A stretch of 64,000 bases of DNA from Chelonoidis abingdonii (taxonomy: Eukaryota; Chordata; Testudines; Testudinidae): positions 30,709,993 to 30,773,992 of the forward strand of contig NC_133770.1 in NCBI RefSeq assembly GCF_003597395.2, in the 5' to 3' direction. Made by a program: the position numbers and the translations under genes. Under the pieces are notes generated by a model. It was not told the DNA's origin. It was given only the letters and a program-made list of their open reading frames with translations, and ran no database searches. Shown here piece after piece: positions 58,892 through 64,000 of the stretch (its first letter is position 1; each line of letters starts with the position of its first letter).

Positions 58892-59273
58892 GGCTGGTTT
58901 TTCAAAGGTGCCTAAGGCTATGTCTACACTACCGCAGTAAGTCAACCTGTGCTATGCAACTCCAGCTACGTGAATACCGTAGCTGGAATCGACGTACATT
59001 AGGTCGACTTACTGCGGGATCTACACCGCAGAGGGTCACTTACCTTACTCTTCTCATCAGGGGGAGAGTACAGGGATCAACTTGAGAGCGATCTGCTGTT
59101 GATTTGGTGGGTCTTCACTAGACCTGCTAAATCAACCGCCGGTGGATCAATCTCAGAGCATCGATCTCTGCTGTAGTATAGACATAGCCTAAGAGAATTA
59201 GCCAACAACTCTTATTGAAATTCAATGGGAGTTGAACACCTAACTCCCTTATGCTCTCTTGAAAATTCCAGCC
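58892..59273. repeat. Fold-back element split by a Harbinger-like MITE
   Basis: The left arm ggctggtttttcaaaggtgc (58892 onward) answers gctctcttgaaaattccagc(c) at 59254-59273, and ctcttattgaaattcaatgg gives the palindrome centre. The two halves are separated by the MITE at 58916-59189. Confidence 0.65.
58913..59192. mobile_element. Harbinger-like MITE, TAA target
   Basis: The element is 58916-59189 (274 bp). Ends GGCTATGTCTACACTAC and a right end with reverse complement GGCTATGTCTATACTAC differ at one position. TAA flanks both sides (58913-58915, 59190-59192); a 3-bp TWA duplication with a GG start is the PIF/Harbinger pattern. Internal inverted pieces gcagtaagtcaacctg and aggtcgacttactgc also pair. 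No transposase. Confidence 0.85.
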
Positions 59274-59674
59274 CAAAAAGTAATGCCAGAATTTCGCAAC
59301 AATAATCTAACAGTCAGGAGATATCATCCTCTTATTACACCACTCGTGTGAGAAATTATTTCTTATTGTTGATGTTAGTTGTACCATATACAGTGCAATT
59401 CCAACTAAGTGAAACTCCCAGTTAAAAAGATACCCACATATCGACAGAGATGGAGTATAGCGGTATCGATCAATATATGATATGTAGGTATTCATCAGCC
59501 TACATTCACATAGGGTCATGGAGATATAAAGTGTTTATTGATGAATATGGGACAGCCTGTGTTATTCACAAGTAGAGAAGTCTCTAGTGAGTTTTCTGGT
59601 TCATTACATATATATTCCAATAAAACCTTGTGCACCTCCACACATCAGGTACTCTGAAATTATATTAATATATT

Positions 59675-60924
59675 CTTTAGAACAGAGTTCTGGACCTTTT
59701 TGAGCTCAGGACCTATTTGAAAACCTTGATGGCCTGTTGTGACCCAGAAGATACACGCAGACTCAGTGCCTCCCCACAGAAGTCCCTTGGGGATGTAAAG
59801 TCAGCTAAGATTCCAGATAGTCTGACCAGAGGTGAACAGTTAGGGAATTCGCCCTGCTGCACTTGCAACTGGGGGCAGAGGTAGTGAGCTGAGACAACCT
59901 CCCCCTCAAAAAAAACCCCCACAGCCCATCCCATTGACCATGGGGGGCAGAGGGCAAGGGGGGATTTGGTGATCTAGGGGTAAAGTGGGAGAGTTTGGGG
60001 GGCCTTTGCAGTAATGAGAAAGCAGTGAGTGGCTGGGAGAAGGAAATGGGGAATGAGCAGTTTGGGGGAGGGGTGGGGAGCTGATAGCTCCCTCAAAAAA
60101 ATGCAGTCCCCTTCCCCAGGCATAGGGAGCAGAGGGTAAAAGGGTGGGGTGGGCATAGGGTCCTGGGGGGTAAAGTAGGAGGGCTGAGGGAAGGAGTTGG
60201 AGCGCAGGAGAGTTGGGGGTGTAGAGGGAGAAGATCTGGTGGGGGGGTGGGATGGGTGGTATGAGAGAGAGGGAATCACCTGGCTGGGGGGGGAGGGATA
60301 TGTGGGAGTTATTCTGAAGGGAGAACAGGGGATATGGAAGATGAGGTGCTGCCCTGCTGTAGGGTGGGAGGTACATTGAGGGGGCCAGTACTTATTGGAG
60401 TATGTGTTATTGGTGAACCATAGCAGGAGGCTGCTCTTCCCCAACCCGTGAGAAGAAGTAGATTAGAGGGAGCAGCCAGGACCTCCATAATTCCTACACT
60501 CCCAACCTCCATATCCCAGAGGGCCCTTGTGTTCAGCACAAGCAGCCACCAAATGCTCCCTCCCCATTCCTGTCCCATAGGGTGAGCTGGGCTCAGCTCC
60601 CACTCCAAGTGTTGCTATCTCCGGGGCTGCAGTGCCACTCAGATTTGGCCTGGCCCCTCAATGCAGGGCGGGCTGGGACACATTTATGTGGGTGGTGGTG
60701 TGATCTGGTGCATGGGGCCACAATGCCACTCAAATTTGGCCCAGCTGCCCCACCCTTCCCCAATCAACATGACATGGGGCAGCTAGGCCAAACGAGCTGC
60801 ACTGCGACCTTGTGCACCAGATTGCAACGCCTAGAGTAGGGAGCCATTCCTGCGATCCTTTGACGTATTCTGGCAACCCAGTTTTGGGTTGTGACCTATG
60901 GGATGAGGCCACCCTGCTTTAGAA
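59675..60924. mobile_element. 1.2-kb hAT element with G-rich interior
   Basis: The element is 59683-60916 (1234 bp), bounded by CAGAGTTCTGGACC and ggccaccctg, with a perfect 8-bp TSD ctttagaa at 59675-59682 and 60917-60924. The middle (about 59900-60300) is G-rich on the plus strand, with two diverged direct units marked by ccctcaaaaaaa ... gggcagagggcaagggg and ctccctcaaaaaaa ... gagcagagggtaaaagg. A second direct duplication, atgccactcaaatttggcc at 60722 and tgccactcagatttggcc at 60629, lies further right. The long minus-strand proline-rich frames (156 codons each, overlapping) are by-products of the G-tracts. Confidence 0.9.
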
Positions 60925-63704
60925 TCTTACATTTGTTTTTATTGATACTAATTATTTAGCCTTCCAACTGGAAAACAAAATAGCCTCAGTTGCCAGTGTG
61001 TTTTCATTTCAAGGTCTAATATCTCACCAGCTCCTAGGGCTAGAAGAAATGCTTTGTACGTTAGCCCAGGTTCCCAGCTCTCCAGTGGGATACACTATCT
61101 CTTTCTAACCTGCATGGGTCAAGAGGCATCAGGCATTTAAAATGCTCCTTAATTAACAACTAGAATGTATCAACCCTTAACCTAGGATAAGTATAATTTT
61201 TTTGTGAAGAGGGAGGAAAGAAAAAACATCTAATGCGTGGCCTATTTTGTTAAAAATGGCAGCTGTTTGAAGGGTACTCGTTTTGACAGAGTAGGTGGTG
61301 AGGGGAAAAGGTGCAAAATTAATTCAGTTCATTTTATGAGTTTATAGTTTATGATTACAGAAATAAAGGAGTTTATCATGACCACAGTGGGTGGCTGGGT
61401 GGGTATGTACCAAAAAAACCCAAAACATGTATCATTACCTCCTTAGTTTTTTTTTTAAACGGTCTGATGACCAGGGATCCTAGAAATCCATTTGCCATGG
61501 ATAAATGCAGAAGCTGCCTTTTTACAGAGAATCTTTAGTTTTTACATTTTGTGAAAAAATTAAAACGTATTCAGTTAGCATCCCAATTATCTGATCTATT
61601 TGGGACCAGGGCCAGACTGGATAATCAAAAAGAAAATAATTGTAAACATATCAGTAAAACATTGTGTTCAACTGATACCTATATGTATGGTGGCTAGGGA
61701 AACTAAAGTTCAGCATTTCATTTTAATCGTGGAAAAACACTTCTAAAACAGAAGTCTCTAAGAGTACAAAGACTCAATGCGTAAAGATTTCTAAACTGCA
61801 GAAGGTGGGAATTTCACGTGTGTGTGTGTATGTATGTGTATGTATAAATAAGAACATATACAATGCTGTAATTTTGATTTTGAGAAGAGGATATTATAGT
61901 ACAAAATAAACAATCAATCTGACATGCTGCTGCTGGAGTTGCATACTGCTATATTCTACCCTTTACACTTGGCAAGTCTGTTTGTCAGAAGGCTCTAATT
62001 GCTTTATGTATGAGAACATTAAGCTGCAATAAATTTATATACACAGCTGTTCCATTAGTGCAGAACAAGTTTTATCTTCTAATGAATTGATGTTTCTTTT
62101 TAGTGTCAACTCAAACCAAAATTTACACTCAAGTAGGTGAACCCTTAACATCATATAATTAGTTCAATGCCACTAGTAGTAATAGAGAGGACACACTGCA
62201 CACTGTACATCCCTTGAATGTATCAAGGAAGAAAAGTTTTGACTTCTGTTAATTGTTTCTTGAAAGCTTAATTGTGATTAAGAGCAGCTTTAATTGGAAC
62301 AGGGAAAGAAATTATGACCTTTAAAACACATACTGCAAATAGCAGGTCTGCATTTGCTATGAGTTGCACCATAAAGGAAAAGACTAAAAGCCTTCTTTTA
62401 AATATATATATATATAAAAATATATATATTATTGCATTGGTAGTTCTGCATGGAGTCACATTTAGGTTAATGGAACAGAAGCTGAGATTGCTCTGGACTT
62501 TGATTAATATTTAATTCATTCTTGGTAGAAGCCTCTGATTTTAAATTAAACTGGATACCGATAAAAGAACCAATTCACCAAAGAGGTCACATAAATTTGA
62601 CCTGCCATTATGAGGATTTAAATTAAGCTGGCCCAAGTTTTGTTTTCTGCTTATTTTATATGTGCTGTACATCAAGTGCAAGTAATTTACTAGGGATGAT
62701 AGAGCTGGGAAAAATGTCGCCTGAATTTGGCATTAGTAATCGAGCCATAGTTGTAATATAATACATGCCATTTGGTTTCTTTAAAATAAATAGGATAGCC
62801 TAGTGAGTTGTATTGTTCTCTCAGTACACACCTTCAACTCATAACAACAAGGAAAGGGAACTACCTGTATGCGTCAAGGGGAGAATATAGTCCTATATTT
62901 GTAATCAGTTAAATAGACATGTCTTTGTGCTTAGTTGGATAGACTGCTGATGACTTGGAATTGGGAAGGGGATACTATATAAGGAGTATGGATCAAGGTT
63001 ACTTTTATTTGTGGTTATTGTTTAAAATGAGAATTTTACTATTCATTCTCTATCTTAAAAATTAAGGCCCTCGTTCTCCTTCCCTTTTCATCCATGTGCA
63101 GAATCCCCAGTGCCTACGGAAGTGGGATGGTCTCCTGCTGTCACACGTTCTGTTCTTTTCTCCCCAAACTATGGGAGCACCTCCAGTTAGTCTCTGTAGA
63201 ATTCCAGCCCTGTGGACTTAGAGGGGCTGATGCCTGGGGAGCCAGTTGGGCTTCTGGAGTTTCTCACTCCAAAGCCCACCTTGGAAAGCAAAGTAAGAGC
63301 TGTTCAGTCCAAGACTATATAGACTCATGAAGTCTCTCCTTCCATACCATGGAACCACCTACGGGTAACTTCAGACAGTGGAGCCCCTGGGAACAGAGGT
63401 CCTGCAAAGGCCGTGTTCTCCAGGGGACTAGGGAATCTGAAGGGGCTGGATAGTAAAAAGAGAGGTAGAGGGTAGTTTATGGATCCCCAGTGTTTCTGGG
63501 TTAATTGACCATAATCCCTGGCTTTTTCCCTGAGAAACAAACCAGTCCTAATCGAAAAATTCAAAGGAAAGGGGGGTCACTCAGTGCCAATCAGATCAAG
63601 CACACAATTTTTCATGAAATGGGGCCAGTTCCACAGCATGACCTTACAATAACTACAGGCTCTAGGATGAAATCCTTCATCTTGGCCTTGTGCACCAAGA
63701 CAAA
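60925..63704. other. 2.8-kb stretch, simple repeats only
   Basis: A (GT)n-type run at 61817-61846 and an AT run at 62402-62429 (tatatatatata, five A, tatatatata). No transposon end or exon recognised. Short frames, e.g. 63094-63330, have no domain. Confidence 0.45.
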
Positions 63705-64000
63705 GGGTATGTCTACGCTACGAGATTATTCCTATTTTACATAAACCGGTTTTGTAAAACAGATTGTATAAAGTCAAGTGCACGCAACCACACTAAGCAC
63801 ATTAATTCGGCAGTGTGCATCCATGTACTGAGGCTAGCGGCGATTTCCGGAGCATTGCACTGTGGGTAGCTATCCCGTAGCTATCCCATAGTTCCCGCAG
63901 TCTCCCCTGCCCATTGGAATTCTGGGTTGAGATCCCAATGCAAAAACAGTGTCACGGGTGATTCTGGGTAAATGTCGTCACTCAATCCTTCCTCCGTGAA
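63705..64000 (+). mobile_element. Turtle DNA transposon, truncated by window edge
   Basis: Begins gggtatgtctacgctacgag, then tacataaaccggttttgtaa, agcacattaattcggcagtg, gcactgtgggtagctatccc and ggttgagatcccaatgc. This is the left part of a common turtle element whose terminus resembles those at 50982 and 58916 (gtatgtctacactac). Right end and TSD lie outside the window, so the superfamily (Harbinger-like is my guess) is open. Confidence 0.7.

Noticed and set aside
59906..60444. Two overlapping 156-codon proline/serine-rich frames on the minus strand
   Set aside because: They lie wholly inside a hAT element with a perfect TSD and arise from G-tracts; two frames of the same region being equally open is typical of low-complexity DNA.

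Overview
The window reads as non-coding vertebrate nuclear DNA, most likely from a cryptodiran turtle. The organism call rests on the repeats: 3' and RT-domain pieces of CR1 LINEs, a tRNA-derived SINE with a CR1-type tail at 46330-46511 (the tortoise Pol III SINE layout), L2-like and MIR-like relics, and many small non-autonomous DNA transposons. No rRNA, tRNA gene, CRISPR array, bacterial operon or convincing multi-exon host gene is visible. The window could be intergenic or a large intron. Nearly all open frames are chance frames in AT-rich DNA, or artefacts of G-rich transposon interiors. Family names come from recognition of terminal repeats, target-site duplications (TSDs) and short protein motifs. 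No database search was possible.

Layout. 0-12 kb: CR1 RT fragment (1-288), a CR1 3'UTR relic split by a hAT element (1545-2227), a MIR-like SINE, the C-terminus of a non-LTR element split by a hAT insertion (7530-8085), a MIR hosting two fold-back elements, and two more hAT-type elements. 12.2-16.6 kb: almost free of recognisable repeats. 18-32 kb: two sister copies of one hAT family (18760 and 31106), a Tc1/mariner-pogo-like element (23427), a near-perfect 80-bp-arm hairpin element (25001) and a hAT hosting a TA-flanked MITE (26738). 36-41 kb is the richest part: an L2-like LINE carrying a 1137-bp minus-strand solo LTR (5-bp TSD) and a MITE, followed by two oppositely oriented CR1 3' ends, one retaining an open ORF2 C-terminus. 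45-48 kb: a second pogo-like copy, the SINE and an old 1.4-kb CR1. 49.5-53.5 kb: a hAT and a composite palindrome built around Penelope-like repeats. 58.9-60.9 kb: a Harbinger-like MITE nested in a fold-back element and a 1.2-kb G-rich hAT. 63.7 kb to the end: a transposon cut by the window edge.

No host gene system was found. The main interest is the nested transposon stratigraphy, in which intact TSDs give insertion order, plus a few structures worth checking: the solo LTR with a nine-copy TGCACAC array, two large palindromes, and the observation that the main GC-rich islets of the window are hAT-type elements rather than CpG-island promoters.
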